From NCBI GenBank assembly GCA_949316495.1, contig OX439002.1, positions 7,781,501-7,845,500 of the forward strand: a DNA stretch of 64,000 bases, read 5' to 3'. This DNA comes from Amphiduros pacificus (Eukaryota; Annelida; Polychaeta; Phyllodocida; Hesionidae). The notes below the pieces were generated by a model. The model saw only the letters and a list, made by a program, of their open reading frames with translations. It did no database searches and was not told the origin of the DNA. Below, in pieces: positions 1 through 9,835 of the stretch; position 1 is the first letter of the stretch; every line of letters starts with the position of its first letter. The translations under genes and the position numbers were made by a program.

Positions 1-1019
1 TTCCCGTCCTTGTCGCTGTCTTTGAAAATACCCTTCTCCACTTTCTTTGCAATTTTCAATATTGCCTCTGGGGGTTTATAAAGCTGATTCTCTTCAAACC
101 AGTGATCTTTAGATACATGACCTTCTACCACATCCCATGCTACCCTGTCCGTCAGGTTCAACTCATAACCCCCACCACTGCATCGATAGATTTGATCCCA
201 CATGTAGAAGGTTGCACATCTCCTGTACATGTTCAAGAGCTTGTGTTGCCTCATTTCCAGGCTGTCCAACAGAAGTCCTATGCTGTGTACGTTACATTCA
301 CTGTTTTCAGCAGTGACGTCACATTGCAGAGTTTTGCCGAGGCTGATGAGTTCTGCATATTCACCACAACATCTGTTACTCTCTTCAAAAAGATAGCGAG
401 GAGAAAGCAAGTTTGCCCTGCTAGACCAACTCTCGGCAAGGTCCTTCTTCCACAGAGATAGTGGCATGATTTGTCTATAGTTGTGGTATTCCTGAAGGGC
501 ACGATCCAATGCAGATAATATTGTGAACCCACTTGACTTGTCCGGTTTCATCTCAGACTTGGCATCTATCATTGTGCCATTGATGGAATCAAACTTGAGA
601 AGCCTTTTCTCTAGTTCAGCAAAAGGTTGTGCCAAGGCATCCACCTTACGCATGAAACCATTGTTCATCGCCAGTACACACTTTGCAGCAGTTGTAAAGT
701 TTTCTTCGAAGGCTGCCTCCTCAATCATGACCAGAAGCAAGAACCCCTTACTGGCCCCATGGAGTTGTACAGGAACAAAGTTCTCCTTTTCAATAAGAAA
801 CACCCTGGCCTCCATCTGTTTGCCTCGAAATATTCTCACCACAGAGAGCACAAAGTTAAACAGGTGTTTGATGTAGTCTGGGGAGTATTTCAAGCAGTTA
901 TGATGAATGTCCTTGACACGAAGGTCAATGCACATGGACACCATAGGTTTTTCAAAGGTGATGACAGACTGTGTCACAGTATAATCCTCTAAGCAGTATT
1001 TGCTGTGTGGAACATTCAT
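1..1019 (-). CDS. P-loop replication-type protein, left-arm copy, 5' part only
   Basis: This is the mirror image of the first 340 codons of the gene at 42109-46482. The start codon is at 1019 and the frame is open to the window edge, where the acidic run begins. The N-terminal domain (about 330 residues) is the one shared by all three family members in the window and has no named function that I recognise. The upstream promoter-like motif is at 1096-1113. Whether the rest of the gene is also duplicated to the left of the window cannot be seen, and this decides whether the element carries one or two full copies. Confidence 0.85.
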   Translation of the reverse strand, partial: MNVPHSKYCLEDYTVTQSVITFEKPMVSMCIDLRVKDIHHNCLKYSPDYIKHLFNFVLSVVRIFRGKQMEARVFLIEKENFVPVQLHGASKGFLLLVMIEEAAFEENFTTAAKCVLAMNNGFMRKVDALAQPFAELEKRLLKFDSINGTMIDAKSEMKPDKSSGFTILSALDRALQEYHNYRQIMPLSLWKKDLAESWSSRANLLSPRYLFEESNRCCGEYAELISLGKTLQCDVTAENSECNVHSIGLLLDSLEMRQHKLLNMYRRCATFYMWDQIYRCSGGGYELNLTDRVAWDVVEGHVSKDHWFEENQLYKPPEAILKIAKKVEKGIFKDSDKDG

Positions 1020-1095
1020 GCTTATGTTGTCAGACTTCTTTTGTTTGTCTGAAGAGAAATTAGTATTTCATTTAATTATCTACATGGGACAGTTG

Positions 1096-1113
1096 TGCAA
1101 AATCGAATTTTGA
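1096..1113 (-). promoter_or_regulatory. Shared gene-start motif, left arm
   Basis: This copy of the element-wide motif (TGCAAAATCGAATTTTGA on the plus strand) lies 77 bp before the start codon at 1019. Mirror copy: 42015-42032. Confidence 0.5.
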
Positions 1114-1318
1114 AACCACATTGAATATGTTGGAGTTACTTCATCCATTTAATGTGTGATGAATGATTGGTTATTTAATGCATTTCCTTTCGGCCAGACA
1201 ACAAATGCAACAAATGCAACATATCAGATTGCCATTGATCAATTTTATTTCTTGTCAAACACAACACATGTAATCCGACTGATCCCCATTTTTGCAAGGA
1301 AATGATTTCTCTTTATAT

Positions 1319-4078
1319 TCAATACATCATGTTATATTTTTCTGTCCCAAATATATTTGAAAGGAATGCGTCGGCCCAATCGTCCTCAATGGATGAAGGA
1401 ATGGTCATCCCCGTGGGTTGCACTGGTTCTGTTCTTCTGTCTTGCATAAGAATATTCAGCTGCTGTTGCATGCATGACAACTTTTCAGAGAATTCTCTCT
1501 GTTGGGCAAGATGAATTTTCTTCAATTCCTCCAATTCCATTTCCAACTGGTTATGATATTCCTCTTTAGCATATTCCCTTTCTTGTTTAATGATGTGTGT
1601 AGCAGATTCTCTCTGATTCTGATGTGAATCTATATCATCTTTAGAATCTTCACTCGTTGCATTCTCGTCTCTTTCATTGCATTGTGAAACTTTCTCTGGT
1701 ACCACTCTGCTCAGTACATCAACATTGCTCCATTGGTAGTCGTTTTTCTTTAACAATTGAACCTTATTGCCATTCAGGGTGACGGTTCCCTGTGCCAACA
1801 TATTATTCACAAGGCCAGCAACAACAGACACACCATACCTGCCAAAGTTCTCTTTCACATCCCACCTAGGATGACACCATATGTTGGGAGCAGTGTACAT
1901 GTTGCCTCCTTCTGAAAGATTTACCAACTCAGATCCACCCATTGTTTTAACAGGCCAGTTGGCCATCGGGTTCCTTTCGGGCATGATCACGCCACCTTCT
2001 TCATCCACAATTTGAACGCCATATCTCCTTTGGGTGTGTGTAGATGGCACCCCCATGCTGACTTGGACGAGGCCATCGCCACGTTTAAAAGTACAGAATG
2101 TTGTCTCCAGTCCCTTCATTTTCATCCTCATTTTGCTTGCCTGCTGGTGAGTTGTAATGAATTCAAACTTTCTGTTAAGCGACAGCACCATTTTGAAACG
2201 TGTAGTCACCACATTGTTCCTATGTTCTTTTCCACATCTGTCTAAAAACGTGTTGTACATGTACATCTCCGTCAGATGGCACTCTTCCGGTTGAGTGAAA
2301 GATATGTCCCATCCCATTTCATGGATGGTGGTCATCATTTCTTGTTTGATGCTCTTCAACGTTGCACCACCATCAAAATTTGTTGGAATGAAAAGTGTCA
2401 CAGCTATACCATGGCTAGTATCACCACTCGAGTTTCTCTCTACCTCCATGTCCAACTTGAGTTGTCCCGCATTAGACGTGGGAAATACCAACTCATACTG
2501 GGGAAGCTCATCTGTGCTCTCAATGCCTTTGGGAAGAGTCACTCCCTCACTACAGTTGGGTACCTCGTAATGCACTTTCCTCGAGCATCCCATGTCCATT
2601 GTACTGTGATTGCTTGTCTCTCTTAGCACAAAACCAGACTGGTCTTGCATAATGCCCTCTCTGCAATATAGACAATTGGAATTCAAAACTCTTCTCCTTG
2701 TTCCCTCCGGGTCGTTTGAAGTCCACAGGTCATTTTGTCTGTCGTGACACAAGTGGCAAACAATGCTCACCTGGAAGAGGATGGCATCAAACTTGCTCAA
2801 TGCCATTATTCCTCTTACTCTATCTTTGTCACACACACTATAAAAAAATCCACCTTTGTCTAGTGGTTGTGGGTTCAGTCGAATGGCACCACAACTGTAG
2901 AGCTGCTCCAAATAGAATGCTTGGACTCGGAGTGAGACCTCAGTGCAAGTAGTCAACAGCATGGGTTTCAACGCACAGCCCAATGCCCTTGTCTTCTCAC
3001 AAAAATTGACATCGTAGAAAGAGGTACCCTCCTGAATTGTCCTGGTGGTATCCAATGCACACAGTACAGGAAAGTCACTGCTCCTGTTGAGTCTCTTCCC
3101 TATGTTTTTGACATCCGAATTGGGTTTCACGTTAAAAATGCTTCTGTACGTGCGATCACATGCTTGTGAAAAGGTGAGCGTTGCCCCGAGAGCCTTTCCA
3201 ATCCAGACAGGATCACCCACCACCAGACAGCTGACTTCATTCACCACGTCTGGACAATTTGTGTCCCATTCAATCCCGTTGTTCTGATCAAATCTATTTT
3301 CTGTGGCATCCAATTGGTCCTGAACAATGTTGGCATTGCTTGTCCGCACTGAATCTCTTGGTGGTTCCAGCCACTTGTTTGTGTGCTCCAGAAAGGACAG
3401 CCACCACATGGTCTTGCAGTGAACACGGACTAGGTCATACCACTCAACATCTGCCAACTTTGTCCTCATGCTATATTCATCATGCGTTCTATGATTTGCC
3501 AACTCCTCCAAGTTGCTCCTGCGATACACAGGCATTCTTGGGTCTTTGTGAATGTCCATCCTGTCATTGAGAAACATTTGGTTGCAGTCATGCGTTGAAA
3601 TCATGGCTACAACCTTGCCACTTTTCAATCCATCATCTGCCCTTTTACCCATGACCCGACTTCCATTTGGCACGAGAAACTCCAGATTGGAGTCTGTACT
3701 TCGAGGAAGAAGTAAACTCTTCAAAGGCTCTGTTGTGCATTGAGCAACTCTGGCTTGGGAAGTATTCTGTTTCGCGTCAAAGAGTGATCCACTAACATCA
3801 TAGAGTGTTTCTGATGCGACTGAATGTTCATTGTGATGATCTTGGGGTTCTCCCTGTGAAGAACCTATATTGTGTGCTGTTTCCTCTGTTGTTATCTGTT
3901 TTGTCTCTAATGGAGTGGGCAGCTCGTGTTCACAAACAGATTGTTTTTCAGCCTGCAATTCCTCTCCCTCTATACAAATCTTCTTGGTGGGCTGGTCCTC
4001 TCCATTGGGGCGATTTCCATTTCGCATGCCATTTATCCTCTTCAAATAACGCCTATCTTTTCTGCTTTTCCAAGTCAT
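1319..4078 (-). CDS. 919-aa possible nucleic-acid-binding protein, left-arm copy
   Basis: The protein sequence is identical to that of the gene at 39050-41809 and is described there. The ATG at 4078 was chosen because the open frame upstream of it has no ATG and is interrupted by a splice-acceptor-like CACAG and by the gene-start motif at 4133-4149. The gene is followed by an AATAAA on the minus strand near 1244-1249. With the partial gene at 1-1019 it forms the coding part of the left arm, both reading outward. Confidence 0.85.
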   Translation of the reverse strand: MTWKSRKDRRYLKRINGMRNGNRPNGEDQPTKKICIEGEELQAEKQSVCEHELPTPLETKQITTEETAHNIGSSQGEPQDHHNEHSVASETLYDVSGSLFDAKQNTSQARVAQCTTEPLKSLLLPRSTDSNLEFLVPNGSRVMGKRADDGLKSGKVVAMISTHDCNQMFLNDRMDIHKDPRMPVYRRSNLEELANHRTHDEYSMRTKLADVEWYDLVRVHCKTMWWLSFLEHTNKWLEPPRDSVRTSNANIVQDQLDATENRFDQNNGIEWDTNCPDVVNEVSCLVVGDPVWIGKALGATLTFSQACDRTYRSIFNVKPNSDVKNIGKRLNRSSDFPVLCALDTTRTIQEGTSFYDVNFCEKTRALGCALKPMLLTTCTEVSLRVQAFYLEQLYSCGAIRLNPQPLDKGGFFYSVCDKDRVRGIMALSKFDAILFQVSIVCHLCHDRQNDLWTSNDPEGTRRRVLNSNCLYCREGIMQDQSGFVLRETSNHSTMDMGCSRKVHYEVPNCSEGVTLPKGIESTDELPQYELVFPTSNAGQLKLDMEVERNSSGDTSHGIAVTLFIPTNFDGGATLKSIKQEMMTTIHEMGWDISFTQPEECHLTEMYMYNTFLDRCGKEHRNNVVTTRFKMVLSLNRKFEFITTHQQASKMRMKMKGLETTFCTFKRGDGLVQVSMGVPSTHTQRRYGVQIVDEEGGVIMPERNPMANWPVKTMGGSELVNLSEGGNMYTAPNIWCHPRWDVKENFGRYGVSVVAGLVNNMLAQGTVTLNGNKVQLLKKNDYQWSNVDVLSRVVPEKVSQCNERDENATSEDSKDDIDSHQNQRESATHIIKQEREYAKEEYHNQLEMELEELKKIHLAQQREFSEKLSCMQQQLNILMQDRRTEPVQPTGMTIPSSIEDDWADAFLSNIFGTEKYNMMY

Positions 4079-5225
4079 GGCTAATTTCTTATCCTTGTGA
4101 TCTGTGAAAAAAGATAATAGTATATTAAGCAGTGCAAAATTCAATTTTTGGTCAGCTAGATACAACTTTGCAATATTATTCCAATTATTTATAATTTACT
4201 GTCTTGTATTCTTTATTCTAACATTTCTGTTTGGATTTCATTTGGTACAAGCTAATTTTGTGTCCCTAACCCAAAAGAAGTGACATGAGAAAAACAAGTC
4301 GATACCATAATCTGACCTTTGGTATAATAAAAGTTGGGCAATCACCATGGTTTGATGGCTGAGTACACCTCAAGCATATTTCTGATTAAAGAAAGGAAAA
4401 TAAAAGTATGAAACATGAGTTTTGTGTGACTTTGGGGAATCTGACAAGAGTGTTTCAATAAACAACACGGAAGAATGTTCGTGTTTTAATTTTTCTTCTT
4501 TATTTTCAGCTTTACATATATATTGCATATTTAAATAATTCAGACTATCCTTAACTCAGTCAAAATACAAAGGTTCTAATATATCTTCCCTATCTTATAG
4601 TTTGGCATCTTAAGAATATACAGGTACAAGAATTGTTGAGAATGGCCAATATTTAATATCTAGCCTTATATCTAACAGAAATAAAATGACAAAGAGCTCC
4701 TGGCTTGAGACAGGCTTGGCGTGGTTACAAATCACAAAGCCTCAATTTCAGGCTTCGCAATTTGCTCTCCCACTTCAATTTGTCCAATTTTTTCTTCAGA
4801 GTAAGGAGGCCTAATATCACAGCTTTCTATCAAAATAACCAAATAACCTCCTGACCACTTAAATCCATTATTTCATTTGTTTTTGTATTGATTTCTTGGC
4901 ATCAGAATTCTTTCCTTTTACAGGTTTGTATTGTAAGATTGGTTAGTATTATTAGTTTGGTTAGAATTGTTAGTTTGGTTAATATTGGTAGTTTGGTTAA
5001 TATTGGTGGTGTGTTAAGTGATTTGATTATTTAGTGAAAAGGACAAAAAAGAAAGAGTTCTGATGCAAAGAAATACTTTTGTCCAAAAGCTTGAGTTGTC
5101 TTGGTTTAAATAGCAAGATGCAACGCCAAGAACCAGAAATGACAATATTTTTGTATGGGAGAAAGGATGATAGCTGTCAATTTCACAACTACTTTCCTTT
5201 GACCTACCACTGACTGATTGGTTGC
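4079..5225. other. AT-rich noncoding stretch before the 919-aa gene
   Basis: There is no convincing frame. It holds the gene-start motif near the ATG, an acceptor-like pyrimidine tract just before the start, and a small run of TTGGTTAATATT-type repeats at about 4940-5010. The mirror copy is 37903-39049. It may be a 5' leader with an intron, or a control region. Confidence 0.4.
4133..4149 (-). promoter_or_regulatory. Shared gene-start motif, left arm
   Basis: TGCAAAATTCAATTTTT on the plus strand, 55 bp before the ATG at 4078. Mirror copy: 38979-38995. Confidence 0.45.
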
Positions 5226-5352
5226 CAGTCGGCGTCGGCGCACACTAAATGAAACATAACGAAGATCAGTTGATCCGTAGCACTGATGCCCCTACAAATG
5301 CAGGGTCACATCAGCCAATAGTTCACAACTGATCCCATATAAAAATTCAAAA

Positions 5353-5476
5353 AGGTGAGATATTATGTGCACATGTTAAAAGCTTCAACTCAATGCATTG
5401 AAAGCGCCACCTCAATCCAATGTCAATGCTTTAGGTCAACCCTTCTAACATGTGCACAATATTGAGTTTCTCACCT
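5353..5476. other. Long hairpin in 275-bp unit (copies at 5628-5751 and 5903-6026)
   Basis: Nested perfect inverted repeats AGGTGAGA/TCTCACCT and TGTGCACATGTTA/TAACATGTGCACA enclose about 67 nt that are themselves largely self-complementary around AATGCATTGA and TCAATGCTTT. The fold is a stem of roughly 45 bp with small bulges, like a microRNA precursor or a DNA cruciform. It is repeated in each unit. Mirror copies are at 37652-37775, 37377-37500 and 37102-37225. Confidence 0.7.
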
Positions 5477-5511
5477 GACACCTTCCAGACTGACCGGTGC
5501 CAGTCGGCGTC
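5477..5511 (-). other. Short bulged hairpin (repeated; copies at 5752, 6027, 6279, 6580, 6960, 7319, 7731)
   Basis: Read on the minus strand, the outer stem GACACC/GGTGTC (GACGCC in this copy) stacks on an inner stem GACTGGC/GTCAGTC, with a 4-nt loop and an unpaired TGGAA on the 3' side. The degenerate copies keep the pairing while changing the bases: at 6960-6997 the outer stem is GACACT/AGTGTC and the inner GATTTGA/TCAAATC. At 6279-6314 and 6580-6615 the inner stems are fully paired with different sequence. The A-C mismatch of the main copies becomes a G-U wobble only on the minus strand, favouring RNA made outward from the centre. Confidence 0.65.
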
Positions 5512-6061
5512 GGCGCACACTAAATAAAACATAACGAAGATCAGTTGATCCGTACCACTGATGCCCCTACAAATGCCGGGTCACATCAGCCAATAGTTCA
5601 CAACTGATCCCATATAAAAATTCAAAAAGGTGAGATACTATGTGCACATGTTAAAAGCTTCAACTCAATGCATTGAAAACGCCACCTCAATCCAATGTCA
5701 ATGCTTTAGGTCAACCCTTCTAACATGTGCACAATATTGAGTTTCTCACCTGACACCTTCCAGACTGACCGGTGCCAGTCGGCGTCGGCGCACACTAAAT
5801 AAAACATAACGAAGATCAGTTGATCCGTACCACTGATGTCCCTACAAATGCCGGGTCACATCAGTCAATAGTTCACAACTGATCCCATATAAAAATTCAA
5901 AAAGGTGAGATACTATGTGCACATGTTAAAAGCTTCAACTCAATGCATTGAAAACGCCACCTCAATCCAATGTCAATGCTTTAGGTCAGCCCTTCTAACA
6001 TGTGCACAATATTTAGTTTCTCACCTGACACCTTCCAGACTGACCGGTGCCAGTCGGTGTC

Positions 6062-7770
6062 GGCACATCAAATAAAACATAACGGAGTTCAGAAGCTTAC
6101 ACAACTGAACTATAAAAAAATTCAAAAAGGTGGAATGCCAAGAGCATTTCAAGATATTGTTGAAAACCACACACCAAAAAAAAGAGTCTTCAACATTATC
6201 TGTCCATGGTCTCTTTTTGAGACAAAGATTCAGCACTAATCAAAATCAGCAATGACCTTTCATCAAATGCAAACCCCGTACACCTTCCAGACTGGCGGGA
6301 TGCCAGTCGGTGTCGGCACACACTAAATAAAACATAACGAAGATCAGTTGATCCGTACCAAACTGATGCCCCTACAAATGCCGGGTCACATCAGCCAATA
6401 GTTCACAACTGATCCCATATAAAAATTCAAAAATGTGGAACACAACGGCATCTCCAGATACCACTAAAAACCCACATCACTAAGTTTTTAACACTACCAG
6501 GAGATGACCATATCTACGAGCTGAGTTCAACATCAACACAAGAACTGGATTGATGATCACAAAGCTAGCACGTGTCCACGACACCTTCCAGACTGACACG
6601 TTGTCAGTCGGTGTCAGCGCACAATAAAAAAAGTATAAGGAGGACAGCTGCTTCCTTCCTGATATCATGCCCTACAAATGCCGGGTCCACAATACCAGTA
6701 TTCCACACCTGCCCACAAGAAAAAAGTGAAAAATGTAGAACACCACAACCATTTTGGAATAATGTGTGAACCTCATACCACAAAGTCTTCACGTTATCCT
6801 AAAGTGGTTGCTTGAGACTGTCAGTGGTGAGCTACCATTCCACTGGGTGAATATCTTACTATAGCTTCTCATTAGGCCTACTTTGACAAATGAGAGCCAG
6901 AGGTTAGCATCCATCACACAATGGAACAATGACTCACTTAACGTCCCTGATGAACTACAGACACTTTCCAGATTTGAACGCTTGTCAAATCAGTGTCACC
7001 GCCAAAATGGTAAAATATAACGAGGAAGCTTCAGCTTCCACCCACGCTAGCACAGCGAACCGCACTCCATATGGGTTTTCACTGCTGCCTCCCATAAGAA
7101 AATTGAAAAGAGAGTGGAGTACACTCAAATTTTGAAAAAAAATCTGTTCACGAGCAGATTAAAGCCCCATTTCCATATGTGCAATCTGTATTGAAGTGCG
7201 TAGAGTATCATTTTTTTTATTTTACTATCCCATCTGTTGCATGTTTCCAAAATTTCCCAGACTACATCACGGACTGCACATATGGAAACACAGCTTTACT
7301 CTTCTCAATTGAAACAGAGACACCTTTACAGACCAACCGGTTGTCAGTCAATGTCTATTGCGCACCAAAAATAAAAAATTAAAAAGTGGTATGCACAAAA
7401 AAAGAAAAAGAAAACTTTGAGACTTACCATATATCAGCACACCCATAATGACGATTCAATTTCCCATTATCTCCCCCTATGCTGTAAATTTGCAGCTTTC
7501 GTCCACGTTTCACTGGCTTGACGCAAGATCGAACGTTACCAGAGTGACATGGAGGAAAGTTTCATCAAAAAGTTTCATATTGTGTGTGATGTGAAATTAA
7601 AAAAAATGGTGAAACACCTTGGTCTTCAGAATAGCCACTCCACCACGGCATGGGCCTTCAAGACACCCGAAGGGCAAGATAGCATCCACCCCACAATGAA
7701 ATGGGCACCCGTCTTACCAAGTGCTTCGTAGACACCTTCCAGACTGATCCGGTGACAGTCGATGTCTATG
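6062..7770. repeat. Degenerate hairpin-repeat units, left arm
   Basis: This is a series of 250-410 bp units, each ending in the short bulged hairpin (6279, 6580, 6960, 7319, 7731) followed by a GGCGCACAATAAA-like tail. The stretches between hairpins are largely unlike each other, so the hairpin is the conserved part. Short frames here have no family resemblance and are not called. Mirror copy: 35358-37066. Confidence 0.7.
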
Positions 7771-7965
7771 GCGCACCCAAAATCAACTTAGTGACGGTGG
7801 TGTGTAAATTAAAAGGATTGAAACACAGGGACTTATAATCAGATCAACCCCTAAAATGGATAGATCTGAATATAGACCCTGCGCTTCATGAGTGTTTGTT
7901 TGATCAAGTGTTCAGGGTGAGTTCAATATACCTAGCACAGAGATTTTTATAAAATTGTGTGACTA

Positions 7966-8290
7966 CCAAAGCCGGTAACTCCCCACACCCTAACTCATGG
8001 ACCTGACGATGAAATCTCTCCCGATAACCTCCTGGTGGGATTAGCGTATCGGAACCTTGCCATCAGCGTAACCCCAGGGATGTGGGCGAACCCACTATCC
8101 CCTTTACCATTCGCATGGAGAGACTCATCTGCGGACATGAGCGGGCCAAGGCAAGCAGCAAAGCTACCAGAACCTTGGAGGGACGTGAATGCAAAGAGAT
8201 CGAATCGCATACACTGGAGTGGACCACACGACCGAGAGGCCATGTCTTTCAGGCAAGCAGCCCCACATGATCCTTGTGCCAGGCTTATGA
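7966..8290. repeat. GC-rich 300-bp repeat, copy 1 (others 9060-9405, 14921-15330)
   Basis: The conserved block runs from GTGTGACTACCAAAGCCGG through GATGAAATCTCTCCCGATAA to CAGGCAAGCAGCCCCACATG. It is more GC-rich than its surroundings, and the copies stay very similar although the flanks differ. Frames of 80-100 codons are open on both strands, which suggests they are by-products of composition rather than genes. On the minus strand a GATTCGATC resembles a pol III B box, with a weak A-box-like match about 40 nt before it. Copy 3 has an extra block of about 80 nt. Right-arm copies: 34838-35162, 33723-34068, 26830-27245 and 27888-28300. Confidence 0.7.
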
Positions 8291-8504
8291 TTAAACTCAA
8301 TTAAGGTTAAAGACGTGCAACGAGATAGAGATCTAGACCCTATATTTATTACAGGGTCTTTCTCCATTAGAAACAAACACTCAATAAAAAAGCACCTTCC
8401 AGAGTCAGTCATTCATTTCTAATTTCTTTTCATCTTTTGATGCCAATGTTTCCTAAATGTTGTGTTTCAGTCAATGAAATGTCTTGCCAAAATAAATGAA
8501 AAAA

Positions 8505-9755
8505 AACCTTGTCAAGTGTTGAGATGGCATTAGTTTACAAATTAGGCAACATGACAGGGTGCACAGGTTCAGATACTAGATTGTGAAAAAGGGGAAAGCC
8601 TTATAATTTCTATGCTTCGTTGGCACCGTTAGGTTTCCACATAGCCATTATAAGACACGTAAATTTAATATTCAACCCTTGTTCACACTCTAGTGACCTC
8701 CTGTTCGGTTACCTCTAACTATTGCCATCCCATGACTTGACAATGGTTCTAACAAGATTTTGAGACTTAGTTTCAGAGAGGTTTGTAAATTATTGTTTTC
8801 AGACTGACTCTGCAAGGATAAAATAAAGTTGCTCCCTTCACCAGCAAGCAAAGAACACTCGACATCAACAATGGATATGTCATCATGCACCTCGCTATAT
8901 GATGGAAGAGAGGAAAGAAAAAATAATACTGTGTACTCACTGTTCAGGCGATGAATTTCTCCTCTTCACTTGCTTCAATTTTCTGCTCAAGTTGACTTTC
9001 CAGACTGACCGAATGCCAGTGAGTTCCAAGCGCACAATTTACCAAGCACAAAGATTTTTATTAGGTTGTGTGACTGCCAATGCCGGTAACTCCCCACACC
9101 CTAACTCATGGACCTGACGATGAAATCTCTCCCGATAACCTCCTGGTGGGATTAGCGGGTCGGAACCTTGCCATCAGCGTAACCCCAGGGATGTGGGCGA
9201 ACCCACTATCCCCTTTACCATTCGCATGGAGAGACACATCTGCGGACATGAGCGGACCTAGGCAAGCAGCAAAGCTACCAGAACCTTGGAGGGACGTGAA
9301 TGCAAAGAGATCGAATCGCAAACACTGGAGTGGACCACACGACCGAGAGGCCATGTCTTTCAGGCAAGCAGCCCCACATGATCTTTGTGCCAGGCTTGGA
9401 ATACTCAAGAGTAAACTTGAGATTCCTTAATCTTTCCACAAAAACTTAAATAAAAAACCTTATCGTTCACTTACACACTAGATATATTTTTGACAAAAAA
9501 TGGTAAACCTTGTCAAGTGTTGAGATGGCATTAGTTTTCAAATTAGGCAACATGACAGGGTGCAGAGGTTCAGATACTGGATTGTGAAAAAGGAGAAAGC
9601 CTTATAATTTCTATGCTTCGTTGGCACCGTTAGGTTTCCACATAGCCATTATAAGACACGTAAATTTAATATTCAATCCTTGTTCACAGTCTAGTGACCT
9701 CCTGTACAGTTTCCTCCAACCATTGCCATCCCATGACTTGACAAAAGTTCTCTTG
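8505..9755. repeat. Segmental duplication containing the 300-bp repeat
   Basis: The stretch 8505-8755 recurs at 9503-9755 (AACCTTGTCAAGTGTTGAGA through CATCCCATGACTTGAC). Each copy follows a GC-rich 300-bp repeat, so the pair is an old tandem duplication of about 1 kb (units from about 7966 and about 9060). A solo short-hairpin relic lies at about 8999-9030. No gene was recognised. Mirror copy: 33373-34623. Confidence 0.75.
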
Positions 9756-9835
9756 TAATTTAGACACTAAATTCAATGGCAGAGTAAGAATGATTGTGCT
9801 TGACCAAAACATCTGCCTTTCAAAATGTCTGCTGT

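Larger units (their letters stand above)
5226..6061. repeat. 275-bp tandem repeat, three units, left arm
   Basis: The anchor CAGTCGGCGTCGGCGCAC recurs at 5226, 5501 and 5776, and a variant at 6051, giving an exact 275-bp period with only a few base differences between units. Each unit contains a long hairpin (about 124 nt), abutted by a short bulged hairpin (35 nt), then an AT-rich piece with a TATA-like TATATGGGATCAG on the minus strand. The mirror copy is 37067-37902. The units lead into the 919-aa gene in the outward direction. Confidence 0.9.

Noticed and set aside
5226-6061. 275-bp repeats as a CRISPR array
   Set aside because: The units are long and uniform with no repeat-spacer alternation, and the setting is eukaryotic.
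8035-9430. Frames of 80-116 codons in the GC-rich 300-bp repeat, on both strands
   Set aside because: They are open on both strands at once with no family resemblance and shared only because the repeat is shared. They are composition by-products.
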